Part shown: positions 41,815-53,330 of the stretch, piece by piece
Layout of the letters: every line of letters begins with the position of its first letter
How positions within the stretch are numbered: the stretch's first letter is position 1
Assembly: GCA_949775045.1 (NCBI GenBank)
Contig: OX459095.1
Coordinates: 35,392,768 to 35,456,767, forward strand
DNA: 64,000 bases
Reading direction: 5' to 3'
Source: Metridium senile
Taxonomy: Eukaryota > Cnidaria > Anthozoa > Actiniaria > Metridiidae
The notes under the pieces: model-generated
Seen by the model: only the letters and a program-made list of their open reading frames with translations
Database searches by the model: none
Told to the model about the DNA's origin: nothing
Program-made: the position numbers and the translations under genes

Positions 41815-44800
41815 ATGGATAATAAGACTGTGATCACAATCCATCGAGGTGAAATTCTTCAAATCAAGAGAATGATAACAAAGTTCGGTTTGACGAGAGG
41901 TTGTCTTCATGGCCTACTGACTGAATCAAAGCAGCCAGTCGTCTTGATAGCTTTTGGAGGAACCGAAACTGAACAAGCAATGAAATGCGAGGAGGCTTTA
42001 CAAACCGGTCATGGACTGAAAAAACTTGGAGAGTGGTTCGTACAAGGCAAACACAATGAGAAAGGTAAGACTTAGCTTGCAATTGATATGAAAGCTTTTA
42101 GCTCAAACTAGCCGATTTCAATGCAACTAAACGCACTCTAAACTCAATAGTTCAGCTTTGTATTATTTACATGCATGATTTTTTCTGGTATTACATCTAG
42201 AACTATATTCAAGTGCAAATACTGTTTTTGTTATAATAATAATAATTTCTAAATTTAATATAGCCTGGATTATTAGTTCAATTTCAATTATATGCTCATT
42301 TTTTTTCAACAAATATTGGAACTTTATCTTTTATGCTCTATTAACTCTGTTTATACTTATGGAAAAATCAATTCATGAACAAAACTGTGCTGAAGGATGA
42401 CTTTCAAATATTGTTTGATTTCAGACTTTTCAGGAAATGAAATTTCCCTATTGTTCAACGATAGAGGAGAATTATGCAAGAGTTTAGATTATTGCATGGA
42501 AGCTAATCATGGTGAGTTGTAGAACAATATAAGGATTACAATAACAATATCAGGACAATTAAGGACAATTACAGTCATACGATTACAGTCAGACAATCGA
42601 TAATGATGATGTTAACAATAATAATAAAACATTATAAAGGATAGAAATAAGCAAATATCGATATTGATGTCAATAATGATGACGATCATGATAATTATGT
42701 TGATAATGATGATGATGATAGCGATGATAGTAGTTTTTGTCTGCCCAAAAATATATATTAGATATTAAAAGATTTGTAAATACAGGATAAATATTAATAT
42801 CTTATTAACCGAGCGCGAGGGCCGTACGGGAAGCTATTGACCGAGTTTTTTCCCGACTGTCTTAAGGCCAGTACGCGTAGCGCGAGGGCCATAAAAAATG
42901 GAAAAAACGAGGTTCCATAACTTCCAGTACGGCCCGAGCAAGCGAGGTTAATAAGATATTTATTATATAGCAATTTTAGGGGAAAAAACTATAACAAATA
43001 AGCTGCTCTCGCTTTTCCGGTCCATACGGAAAAAGTACGGCCCGCTTATTAATGAATGAGATCGTGCGTTATATCTTTGCTATATAATATCCTCTATATA
43101 TGTACACTAAGTTAATTTTGTTTTTGTTCTCCAAAAAATATTGTAAATAATTATTGTAGTGTAATCCTCCTTGATGACGCATAGGCTCTTGAAGAAGAGA
43201 CAGAAAAAAATGTGTTAATATAAAAAAGATAGTAACAATGCTGATAATACTCACTTGTCGTGTTTGTTCTTTACTAGATATCATCGAAGACCAAAGTGCC
43301 TTCCGTTTGTTTGAGCCTGTTACTAATATGCTGAAGAAAGCAACGACTTTGGATAACTCACCTATAGATCAAACTCCATGGTATTCTACTGATAACGGTA
43401 AAACAATACTGACAGAAATTCACCAAGCCTTGCCTGAATTTGGATTCACCATTGAAGGGATAACCAGAGACACTGACACACAAGAAATTACAATAAATCT
43501 GGAGAAACAATTGCATAACGGTACCATTAATCAGATTGCCATTGTTTTCCCGAATGATTTCCCCGAAGACAAACCCAGAATATTCATCTGTGGTGATTCC
43601 GTAGGCCAGTTGCAGTTCGACACAGCAGCACAAGTTGCATATAGTCTTTGCTCGTCTTTGTATGATTTGATTTCACAATATGCAGAAATCGGTGATGATT
43701 ATGTGGTAATAAAGGGAAAGCCAAATGAAAGTAGGATCGGCCTACAACAGGGAAACATGGGTGAAAACCAGCAAGGGGAAATACAAAATAATCATGATGG
43801 TAATATCCTTCCACATGCAGCAAGAACAGGTGAAAGCAATACACTAGATAGTGGCTACTCAAAACTACAAGAAAAAGGAAATGCAGACAAGAGAAATCTG
43901 CCAGAAGAAATGCAAAACTACCAATTACAAGCTGGTAGTAGTCCTCCACATGCAGCAAGTACAGGTGATAGCAATACACTAGATAGTGGCGACTCAAAAC
44001 TACAAGAAAAAGGAAATGCTAACGAGAGAAAACTGCCAGGAGAAATACAAAGCAACCAAGCTGGTAGTAGTCTTCCACATACACTAAGTACAGGTGATAG
44101 CAATACAAAAAAGACCGAGGTCTTATATTTTTCCGGACAGATCGAACAAGCGAGGTTAATAAAGCGTTTATTATATGGCTTTTTTCTTAGCGATGTACGA
44201 AATCGCCAATATTTTATCGCCAAATCTCTCATTGTTGAACTTATAAAAATACATTAAACACACACTAAACTGGCTAAAAAAACACTTTGCAGTTATGAAA
44301 AGGCAAAACTTCAACAAAATATTTATTGCAATACTTTACAAGTTTTTTTGTAATTTCCCGGTCCGAAAAAAATACGAAAATTGGACCGTTGTCATGGTAA
44401 CGGTCTGATATGGGAGCATATCAGACCGGAAATCAGCCAATCAGAGAGCGCGTACTATCGTAGCCATATAGTAAGGGAAGTTATTGACCAAGTTTTCCCC
44501 CCACTGTCTTATGGCCAGAGCGCGTAGCGCGAGGGCCATAAAAAGTGGGAGAAAACGAGGTTCCATAACTTCCAGAACGGCCCGAGCAAGCGAGGTTAAT
44601 AAGATATTTATTATATAGCAACTTTAGGGGAAACATTATTATAAATAAGCTGCTCTCGCTTCTTCGGTCCGTACGGAAAACGTACGGCCCGCTTATTGAT
44701 TAATGAGATCGTGCGTTATATCTTTGTTATATAATAAATATATATATGTACACTAAGTTAATTTTTTTTGTTCTCCAAAAAATATTTTACATAATTGTTG

Positions 44801-47495
44801 TAGTGTAATCCTCCTCGATGACCCATAGGCTCTTGAAGAAGAGACAGAAAAAAAAAATTAAAATTAAAAAAAGATAGTAACAATGCTGATAATACTCACT
44901 GGTCGTGTTTGCTCTTTACTAGATATCATCGAAGACCAAAGTGCCTTTCGTTTGTTTGAGCCTGTTACTAATATGCTGAGGAAAGCAACGACTTTGGAAA
45001 ACTCACCAATAGATCAAACTCCATGGTATTCTACTGATAACGGTAAAACAATACTGACAGAAATTCACCAAGCCTTGCCTAAATTTGGATTCACCATTGG
45101 AGGGATAACCAGAGACACTGACACACAAGTAATTACAATAAATCTGGAGAAACAATTGCACAACGGTACCATTAATCAGATTGCCATTGTTTTCCCGAAT
45201 GATTTCCCCGAAGACAAACCCAGAATATTCATCTGTGGTGATTCCGTAGGCCAGTTGCAGTTCGACACAGCAGCACAAGTTGCATATAGTCTTTGCTCGT
45301 CTTTGTATGATTTGATTTCACAATATGCAGAAATCGGTGATGATTATGTGGTAATAAAGGGAAAGCCAAATGAAAGTAGGATCGGCCTACAACAGGGAAA
45401 CATGGGTGTAAACCAGCCAGAGGAAATACAAAATAATCATGATGGTAATATCCTTCCACATGCAGCAAGAACAGGTGAAAGCAATACACTAGATAGTGGC
45501 AACTCAAAACTACAAGAAAAAGGAAATGCAGACAATATAAATCTGCCAGGAGAAATACAAAGCAACCAAGCTGGCAGTAGTCTTCCACATGCAGCAAGTA
45601 CAGGTGAAAGCAATGCACTAGATAGTGGCAACTCAAAACTACAAGAAAAAGGAAATGCAGACAAAAGAAATCTGCCAGAAGAAATACAAAGCAACCAATT
45701 ACAAGCTGGTAGTAGTCTTCCACATGCAGCAAGTACAGGTGAAAGCAATACACTAGATAGTGGCAACTCAAAGCTACAAGAAAAAGGAAATGCAGACAAG
45801 AGAAATCTGCCAGAAGAAATACAAAGCAACCAATTACAAGCTGGTAGTAGTCTTCCACATGCGGCAAGTACAGGTGAAAGCAATACACTAGATAGTGGCA
45901 ACTCAAAACTACAAGAAAAAGGAAATGCAGACAAGAGAAATCTGCCAGAAGAAATACAAAGCAACCAATTACAAGCTGGCAGTAGTCTTCCACATGCAGC
46001 AAGTACAGGTGAAAGCAATGCACTAGATAGTGGCAACTCAAAACTTCAAGAAAAAGGAAATGCAGACAAAAGAAATCTGCCAGAAGAAATACAAAGCAAC
46101 CAATTACAAGCTGGTAGTAGTCTTCCACATGCAGCAAGTACAGGTGAAAGCAATACACTAGATAGTGGCAACTCAAAACTACAAGAAAAAGGAAATCCAG
46201 ACAAGAGAAATCTGCCAGAAGAAATACAAAGCAACCAATTACAAGCTGGCAGTAGTCTTCCACATGCAGCAAGTACAGGTAAAAGCAATGCACTAGATAG
46301 TGGCAACTCAAAACTACAAGAAAAAAGAAATGCAGACAAGAGAAATCTGCCAGAAGAAATACAAAGCAACCAATTACAAGCTGGTAGTAGTCTTCCACAT
46401 GCGGCAAGTACAGGTGAAAGCAATACACTAGATAGTGGCAACTCAAAACTACAAGAAAAAGGAAATGCAGACAAGAGAAATCTGCCAGAAGAAATACAAA
46501 GCAACCAATTACAAGCTGGCAGTAGTCTTCCACATGCAGCAAGTACAGGTGAAAGCAATGCACTAGATAGTGGCAACTCAAAACTTCAAGAAAAAGGAAA
46601 TGCAGACAAAAGAAATCTGCCAGAAGAAATACAAAGCAACCAATTACAAGCTGGTAGTAGTCTTCCACATGCAGCAAGTACAGGTGAAAGCAATACACTA
46701 GATAGTGGCAACTCAAAACTACAAGAAAAAGGAAATCCAGACAAGAGAAATCTGCCAGAAGAAATACAAAGCAACCAATTACAAGCTGGCAGTAGTCTTC
46801 CACATGCAGCAAGTACAGGTAAAAGCAATGCACTAGATAGTGGCAACTCAAAACTACAAGAAAAAAGAAATGCAGACAAGAGAAATCTGCCAGAAGAAAT
46901 ACAAAGCAACCAATTACAAGCTGGTAGTAGTCTTCCACATGCAGCAAGTACAGGTGAAAGCAATACACTAGATAGTGACAACTCAAAACTACAAGAAAAA
47001 GGAAATGCAGACAATATAAATCTGCCAGGAGAAATACAAAGCAACCAAACTGGTAGAAGTCTTCCACATGCAGCAAGTACACGTGATAGCAATGCACTAG
47101 ATAGTGGCAACTCAAAACTACAAGAAAAAGGAAATGCTGCCGAGAGAAAAGTGCCAGGAGAAATTCAAAGCAACCAAGCTGGTAGTAGTCTTCCACATGC
47201 AGCAAGAACAGATGAAAGCAATACACTAGATGGTGGCGACTCAAAACTACAAGAAAACGGAAATACAGACGATAGCAAACTGACCGAAATCGCGGTTGAC
47301 GAGAAAGAGCATACAGGTGAGCATACAAGTGACGAAAATTGTAGTGCATTACCTGGGATTCCAGCCAATGTCAGGGAAGAACAGGACACACAACAACATG
47401 ACGACAGTGATTCAAATATGGAAGTTGACGAAAAAATGAATGAAACATCTCTGCTTGACGAAAGCCAAGACGAACCAATGGACACAGCACTGTAG
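41815..47495 (+). CDS. Pseudo-JAB/RWD-like protein with long tandem-repeat tail, three exons
   Basis: Exon 1 41815-42064 (GT donor), exon 2 42425-42511, exon 3 44923-47495, all phase 1; about 969 residues. Exon 1 has the JAB outline (G-C-L-H-G-L-L, L-K-K-L-G-E-W) but no catalytic His-x-His or Asp. Exon 3 begins I-I-E-D-Q-S-A-F-R-L-F, then an E2/RWD-like domain (W-Y-S-T-D-N-G-K-T, I-V-F-P-N-D-F-P-E-D-K-P) without a catalytic Cys. About 13 copies of a 45-residue polar repeat (S-S-L-P-H-A-A-S-T-G-E-S) follow, then an acidic C-terminus. A second version of exon 3 lies at 43278-44257 in what is here the second intron. Which one is spliced in cannot be told from the sequence. The function is unknown; a scaffold presenting many copies of one peptide is one possibility. 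Confidence 0.78.
42790..43060. mobile_element. GC-richer MITE-like element, copy 1
   Basis: This contains ttaaccgagcgcgagggcc, gtacgcgtagcgcgagggcc and ggcccgagcaagcgaggtta in inverted arrangement, flanked by ttaataagatatttattata. It is repeated at about 44460-44740 as part of the exon 3 duplication. Confidence 0.55.
43278..44257 (+). other. Duplicate exon 3a with exonised insertion
   Basis: From the acceptor ctttactag the frame reads the same E2/RWD-like domain as exon 3b with about 10 substitutions. It then has about two and a half copies of the 45-residue repeat. At about 44108 the repeat is cut by foreign sequence (ending near 44475) that supplies a new end of about 50 residues and the stop at 44257. 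The phase is compatible with exon 2, so it could be an alternative last exon giving a short isoform, or a decaying duplicate. Confidence 0.65.
44108..44475. mobile_element. MITE-like insertion in exon 3a
   Basis: Sequence between cagcaatacaaaaaagaccg and gccatatagtaaggg that has no counterpart in exon 3b. It contains cgaacaagcgaggttaataa and ggtctgatatgggagcat then atcagaccgg hairpins, related to the element at 42790. Confidence 0.5.
44460..44740. mobile_element. GC-richer MITE-like element, copy 2
   Basis: Second copy of 42790-43060, located at the same distance upstream of exon 3b as copy 1 is upstream of exon 3a. The two were duplicated together. Confidence 0.55.
45420..47250 (+). repeat. 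135-bp coding tandem repeat with 540-bp higher-order period
   Basis: About 13 units of 45 codons each, reading L-Q-A-G-S-S-L-P-H-A-A-S-T-G-E-S and on through L-P-E-E-I-Q-S-N-Q. Unit variants such as N-P-D-K recur exactly 540 bp apart (46196 and 46736), so a four-unit block was duplicated recently. All length changes keep the frame. Confidence 0.93.
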
Positions 47496-47565
47496 AAAAA
47501 CTAGTGCTTATCTGTAGTTTTATTGATTATTGGTAAAACAGTTAATCTTTTACCTAATAGTAATT

Positions 47566-47571
47566 AATAAA
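47566..47571 (+). terminator. Polyadenylation signal
   Basis: AATAAA 71 bp after the stop of the repeat-tail gene. Confidence 0.6.
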
Positions 47572-48072
47572 CATGTGCAATGAATCACAATATAAAACAG
47601 GTCATTACCTATAAATATCATGTAGTCACTATTTTGTTATTGTCATTGAACAAGAACTGTCTTAGAAGAAGAGAACAATTCCCCGTTAATTATAGCTTTG
47701 CTTGTCTTAGGGGTATAGCCACTCCCGAGGGGACTCCTAGGGGTAATCGGCGATTGATTTTGAAAATAACCTTTAATAGTTATGAATAAGCAAAAATTTA
47801 AAATCTTAAAATCTTGTTGATTTCAACCCCTTAAATGTATGACTGTGCGATGTTCTCACATGCTTAGCCAACTAAAAATAACCCGTACAGGTACAAGTAC
47901 GGAGCCATGTTAATTAATTGTCCTTTGAGCCAGAACCCTAAAACAGGGTACGCACAGGAAATAATTCCAACCCTAAAGGAGCGTCCAACCATTTGGACAA
48001 GGGTCTCCCAGGTAGACACTGGATAAATTTTAAAATTAGCTGATAACTATATTTTGATTTTTTTTTCATGCA
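47572..48072. other. Intergenic, nothing recognised
   Basis: A 69-codon frame at 47580 has no recognisable content. No other feature is seen. Confidence 0.5.
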
Positions 48073-48310
48073 TACACCTACTTGCAGTAAGGTTGTCATA
48101 CAGAAATAGAACATTTGTCATAAAGAAAATAGAACATTTGTGATTTAGTAGGATATAGGAATTGATGAAAAGACAAAAGAAGATCACTCAAGCTGAACTC
48201 TCTCTTTTATCTTTTAATTAATTCCTTTCGCACTAAATCACAAATGTTCTATTTTCTTTGTGACAAATGTTCTATTTTTGTATGACAACCTTACTGCAAG
48301 TATAGGTGTA
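48073..48310. mobile_element. MITE family 1, copy 2
   Basis: Inverted ends tacacctacttgcagtaagg and mirror. Long inner arms share atagaacatttgt, and the core is aaaagacaaaagaagatcac then tcaagctgaactct, the same as the element at 15189-15357. Confidence 0.7.
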
Positions 48311-48774
48311 TATAGTTTATATTAATTGTACCACTTTAAACCACTTTGATTAGCATAGTTTTGAAGATCCTTTATTACTTATGCAAAGAAGATTAGATGG
48401 CAAAATTTAATAAAAATACGAACAAATCATCTTGACTCCATATTTTATTCAAAAATGATACCATCTCCCCCCCCCCTCCCCCCCCCCCGAAATTAATCAT
48501 AGCAGTAATTTTTAAGCATGTTTACCTATTAAATTGACTTGCTGGATTCAAATATTTTTAGCAAGTAACGAACTAAACAAAAGAGAGAAAACAGCCTCCT
48601 TCCATATTACTTTTTATCACCCTCTCATTCTTGTATTATTCACCTGGTATTATAATAATAATTATTATTATTAAAAATGTTTATACAAGCAGTTGATGTG
48701 GTGGTTGTTCAATAGTAATTCAATAACAAAATGTTTTCGTTCCATAGGTTAAGAATAGGAAATAGAAAAAATAG

Positions 48775-48980
<206 letters not shown>

Positions 48981-49261
48981 TAACAATATAACATTGTATA
49001 CATAAAAATGAACGTTATATCATTTTAATATTTAACACTAAAATCAATGTCACAAATACATCTTTACAATAAAGAGATAAGTTTTATAGATACTTATTCA
49101 TAACAAAATCAAAGAAAGCTAACATGTGTTATTTAACATTTATTCTTTGGTGACTAAAATCTAGATTTCATTATTACAACATTAGTACGATTTTATACTT
49201 ATTCGAACATGTATATATGAATTTGCTCAAAAGCAAGTCAAAGTCTTTTTTAATGTTATTA

Positions 49262-50062
49262 TTATCCCAACATGCAGATTAAACAACAATAACAATGCAG
49301 TCTTTGACAAAGTTTCAGAAGTGAGTTAGTCTCTACTATTTCTTGCTGCTCACTTTCGTTCTCAACCGGATTAACAAGTGCATTATCATGTTTTGGTTGT
49401 TTCAATGTTGTGGAATTCGTAGAGAACCATTCTAATTCTTTCTCATTGTTCAAACATTCTGCTCCTTTACTGATTTCGTTTTCATTTGACAGCCTAAATG
49501 GACTTTGCTCACAAATTTTTTCATATTTGCTATGCAGCAATGGCAGCCGTTTGCAGCCGTTTTCGCGTTGTGTTCGGAAAAGGTAGCCGTCTATATTAAC
49601 GTTGTGCACAGCCTTTCCATATGATGACCAATTTGAATCAATGGTGGCAATAAAAAGACAGAATCTGTGGATTCCATATCGATCCATATTTGTCCAAACC
49701 GTGTTCTCATCTCCACCGCTTGGCCTGGTCAGACCGAGTGTGTGATGCGAGTGCCATTCTCCGATATGACAAAGACCTTCTTTGGTGGTCAACTGGTTAC
49801 CAACACGGTCAAGGTATTCTACATCTTGGTAGAAAGAAGCTACAGTTCTGTGACAACCCTTCCCTGGTCCAAGTACAAGTTGTACTACTGCAGTATTCTC
49901 GTCTAACCACAAGCCAAACAGATCACCTCCTGTCTCAAGGTTTGGAAACTTGGCCGTCCATGCTTGTATTTGACGATATTCGGACTCGTAGATCAAAACT
50001 TTGAATTCCGAATTACTTTGGAATATTTTAGTTTTTTCTTTCTTTTTTTTTCGTCGAGTCAT
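49262..50062 (-). CDS. JAMM/JAB isopeptidase with basic N-terminus
   Basis: 266 residues. A basic start (T-R-R-K-K-K-K-E-K-T-K), a possible nuclear localisation signal, precedes the JAB domain with Glu43, His104/His106 and Asp118. After the domain come a short insert (G-C-K-R-L-P-L-L-H) and the S-P-F-R motif, then a polar tail ending in a Cys/Leu-rich segment (C-Q-R-L-H-C-Y-C-C-L-I-C). No RWD-like domain is present. The upstream kB-like site (146 bp) and the ttgttttgcttctcggaagc block match those of the JAMM gene at 25202. Confidence 0.87.
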   Translation of the reverse strand: MTRRKKKKEKTKIFQSNSEFKVLIYESEYRQIQAWTAKFPNLETGGDLFGLWLDENTAVVQLVLGPGKGCHRTVASFYQDVEYLDRVGNQLTTKEGLCHIGEWHSHHTLGLTRPSGGDENTVWTNMDRYGIHRFCLFIATIDSNWSSYGKAVHNVNIDGYLFRTQRENGCKRLPLLHSKYEKICEQSPFRLSNENEISKGAECLNNEKELEWFSTNSTTLKQPKHDNALVNPVENESEQQEIVETNSLLKLCQRLHCYCCLICMLG

Positions 50063-50207
50063 TGTTAGCGATGGGCACGATATAAAAATGTAGCAGACAA
50101 ATCAATAAACTCCCTCGATTAAACGATTCTCGGAAGCTGTAGTTTCAATGAGCTTGCGCAATGGATTGTTTTGCTTCTCGGAAGCTTGACAATGCGTCTA
50201 AAAATCA

Positions 50208-50219
50208 GGGGATTTCCCC
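50208..50219. promoter_or_regulatory. NF-kB-like site upstream of JAMM gene 49262
   Basis: GGGGATTTCCCC, a 12-bp near-perfect palindrome 146 bp before the start. Confidence 0.65.
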
Positions 50220-50699
50220 TCGAAAATGCTTTGCAGAATTATTTGCGACATTGCAATATTATAACCAAAATAGAAATTTCGAGAACATTATTACGTTGGG
50301 TACGATATTCAGGTATTACAAATATATGAATTACTAAGTTAATGTACAAACGCTTTTAGTATGCAGATAGTTTTGAGAATCTTTAATTAAATCTAAATAA
50401 ACATAATCAGGTGATCTAACCATTTCAATCAACAGGGGGTGAGGAATGTGCTGATCAGCTTATTCCTACTTCTGGGAAAAACATTTAGTTTTCATTAGAT
50501 CTGGGTTTCTAGAATTTTCAATATACATCAGGTGATCTTGTCATTCATGGTTCAATCAACAAAGTGTAAAGAATGTGCAACTCAGCTTATTCTCTACTTC
50601 TGGGAAAAACAGGAAGTCACCCAACCAAGTTTCAATATTTATAGCACAAACACTAACCCAAACAATATGTAAATCATTTTATCAAAGGGATTCAAGTGC

Positions 50700-52379
50700 G
50701 TTACGGAATGGGGTCTGTGGTGTCGGGAAAACACGGATACGGACCGTCCGTCGGCGGACCAACGGACCGGCGGACCGCGGACCGGTCCGTCGAAGGACCA
50801 TTTGGGAAAACACGGACCAAAAAAAAAAAAAATCCAAAAAATAAAAAATATATATAAAAAAATAAAATATGAAAACAAAAAAAATTAATACAAAATAAAA
50901 AAAAAATTAATAAAAAAAGAATAAAAATGAAGAAGTAGATAAAACGGTAAAAAAAACCCAAATATTTATAAAGTGTTTCTTTACCCGAAAAAAGTCAATA
51001 ATTCAGAAGAATTAACCTATTAGTGAGCTGCAAACCCATTGGATCTCTGCGGCAGTTATTTGACTAACTTGACTAAAATCAATAAAAATCTAAAAATAAT
51101 AGTTGAAGCTTACTGAAAGCATACTCAGCCTTTATCCTTTTTGTTTCAGTTGAAACTTTAAAACGGGAAAATTGGTCTCAATCAGTAATGAACAAAAAAT
51201 GGAATATATAGTATATATTAGCTGACTAGATTTGTATTTAATTTCATGTAATCTACAATTATTCTCTGATATGTTTTTATAATAGTTTAACATAGTACAG
51301 CCCGTGAATCTGAGGCTGCGATTTTGATAGAGATAATTAATGCGTTAAATCGAAGTAATTTAAAGGCTGTTAGTTTTGATTATCATCCCTAAATAAATTT
51401 AATAAATTGAACTCAAGTATTAAATAACGACATATCTGATTTGCAATTACTTCACATTGATTAGTGGTGTCATAAAAGCTTTTATAAACTGACCTTGTTG
51501 ACCTCCCCCCGGAAATGAATTTTAATCTGAGGCAATGTGAATCTCAGGTACGAATCTCAGGCCAGCTTCACTTTTGGTTGTTTAATTGAGTCCACTCAAT
51601 ATTCAATCGATCAATATTCTTATTTAAAGGCTTATTAATACGTATTTGGTGTCCACTCAAATTTATATATTGATCGATACTGAGACTGAAGGACGTGCGC
51701 GTCTTATCAAGTGATGACTGACATTATACACATTCGACATCACGAGATGATTCGTACTCTGTTTGCAGGCGGCTTTTGAACTAACTTGTCTGAGAGAAAA
51801 AAAATATCAGAAAAAGTCTCTCAGTATAATTTAAGTATCCCGATTCCTCGAGTGGCAGCGAGAAACACAGTGGGACACTCACTAATAGGTTAATTCTTCT
51901 GAATAGCTGTTATTACAGTTATATGCAAATGATTTCAAACAGTGGATTCAAATCGAGGCTTTCGGGCAAACCTATTGTTTTCGCCCGAAAGCCTCCACTG
52001 CAACCCATTGTTCAAAATCATTTGCATTTAACTGTAATAACAGCTATTATTGAGTTTTTTCGTGTAAAGAAACATTTTATAAATATTTGGAAGTTTTTTT
52101 TTTACCGTTTTATCTACTTTATCTTCATTGTTCTTCATTGCCGTTATTTATTTTTATTTATTTTTTTATTTTTATTATTTATTTATTTGATTTATTTATT
52201 TATTTTCATATCTTATTTTTTAATATATTTTTTTTTAAATTTAATTTTTTTTTAGTTTTTGGATTTTTTTTTTTTGGTCCGTGTTTTCCCAAATGGTCCG
52301 TCGGTCCGCGGTCCGCCGGTCCGTTGGTCCGCCGGCGGACGGTCCGTATCCGTGTTTTCCCGACACCCGTTACGGAATT
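50700..52379. mobile_element. Foldback DNA element, about 1.7 kb
   Basis: gttacggaat occurs at both outer ends (50702 and 52370) as a likely 10-bp target duplication. The arms start gtgtcgggaaaacacggata and its mirror, continue through GGACCG-rich repeats, A/T runs and agaagaattaacctattagtgag, and pair over about 330 bp on the left. The centre (51040-51880) holds no transposase. A 9-10 bp duplication fits Mutator-like foldback elements (inference). Confidence 0.7.
51905..52050. repeat. Nested hairpin in the right arm of the foldback
   Basis: aatagctgttattacagtta then tatgcaaatgattt is mirrored after about 70 bp. It is absent from the left arm, so it inserted later. Confidence 0.65.
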
Positions 52380-52405
52380 GTGAAAATAAACTGTTTTTTT
52401 GACTA

Positions 52406-53062
52406 GTTAAAAGTGACGATAAGCTGATACATGATACATGATGAATTTTTCAATTGTATTAATTATTATTTTCATTTTGTTTTTCAGTTCTGCATGTTTT
52501 AATGACTTTCATTATCTTAGAGTACAGTATGCAGTGATTTTATGTATACATAAAAAACGATAAGATTGGTGAATAAAGTTCATGTCTTATAATATCAAGC
52601 ATTCTAATTTGCATTGTTTTGACTTGGAATAAAGTCACTTCAAACAAAGTGCCTTCGTAAACAAAGTCAGTGATAATAAAGTTCATTAATTGTCTCCATT
52701 TACAGCCGTTTTACCCGAAGCAATGACTGTACTAGAAGAATCCACTTGTAGCGATTGCAGTCAATACAGTTTTAGAAGCAACTGGTCGTTTTGTCTGTTT
52801 CTTGGCTACAAGTTGTCCACTGTCCTCATCAAAGACTAATTCTTCCTGTGAACCTTTTCTCTGGTTTCTTGGAGCCTCATCCGAAGTTGAATCAGAATCC
52901 CTTGGAGTTTCGCTTTGATAGTGTCGAGGGTTTGATCCTCCTCCTCCTCCTCCTCTGCCACGAAAGGGAATCCGTTGTCTTTGGTTTTCCATCGCTTTAA
53001 AAGATAAATGATGATCTTGTTTCAATTTACTTGGACGAAAACAGCTTTATACGGCAACACTG
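52406..53062. repeat. Direct duplication containing peptide B2
   Basis: Almost identical to 59347-59999. Homology begins at ttaaaagtgacgataagctg and ends at acggcaacactgg, before the kB-like site. Confidence 0.92.
52732..52992 (-). CDS. Short protein family B, copy 2 (candidate modifier)
   Basis: 86 residues starting M-E-N-Q-R-Q-R. I use this Met (52992) because it aligns with the start of copy B1; an earlier one at 53025 adds 11 residues. A short Gly run replaces the long Glu/Gly/Arg region of B1. The C-terminal part is conserved: E-E-L-V-F-D-E-D-S-G-Q-L-V-A-K-K and the end A-T-S-G-F-F. It is predicted disordered and basic. It is driven by a promoter with GGGGTTTCCCC 107 bp upstream. Confidence 0.72.
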   Translation of the reverse strand: MENQRQRIPFRGRGGGGGGSNPRHYQSETPRDSDSTSDEAPRNQRKGSQEELVFDEDSGQLVAKKQTKRPVASKTVLTAIATSGFF

Positions 53063-53098
53063 GACATGCGCGTTTTGTTTGGTTCCGAGAATCTTCAA

Positions 53099-53109
53099 GG
53101 GGTTTCCCC
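53099..53109. promoter_or_regulatory. NF-kB-like site upstream of peptide B2
   Basis: GGGGTTTCCCC, 107 bp before the start at 52992. This is the mirror position of the site at 36860. Confidence 0.6.
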
Positions 53110-53330
53110 GAATTGTATCACGCTTTACAGATGATTAATTATTCAACTTAGATGAACCAATGTATATTTTGCATGTCCTCTAATCTATGTTTGTAAAACT
53201 CCAGCTATATTTCCTTTGTAGAATAACGTGGTTTATCAAATGTATCTCGAAAAGTACCACGTTTTTGTGTTGTTATGTTTTTTGTTATTAAAAGAACACA
53301 AAACAATTATTTCTGAGATAGTTCTTTACT

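Noticed and set aside
45229..47349. A 706-codon open frame antisense to the repeat-tail exon
   Set aside because: The repeat unit is 135 bp, a multiple of three, and happens to have no stop in this reverse frame. The whole array therefore stays open. It is a by-product of the real plus-strand repeats.
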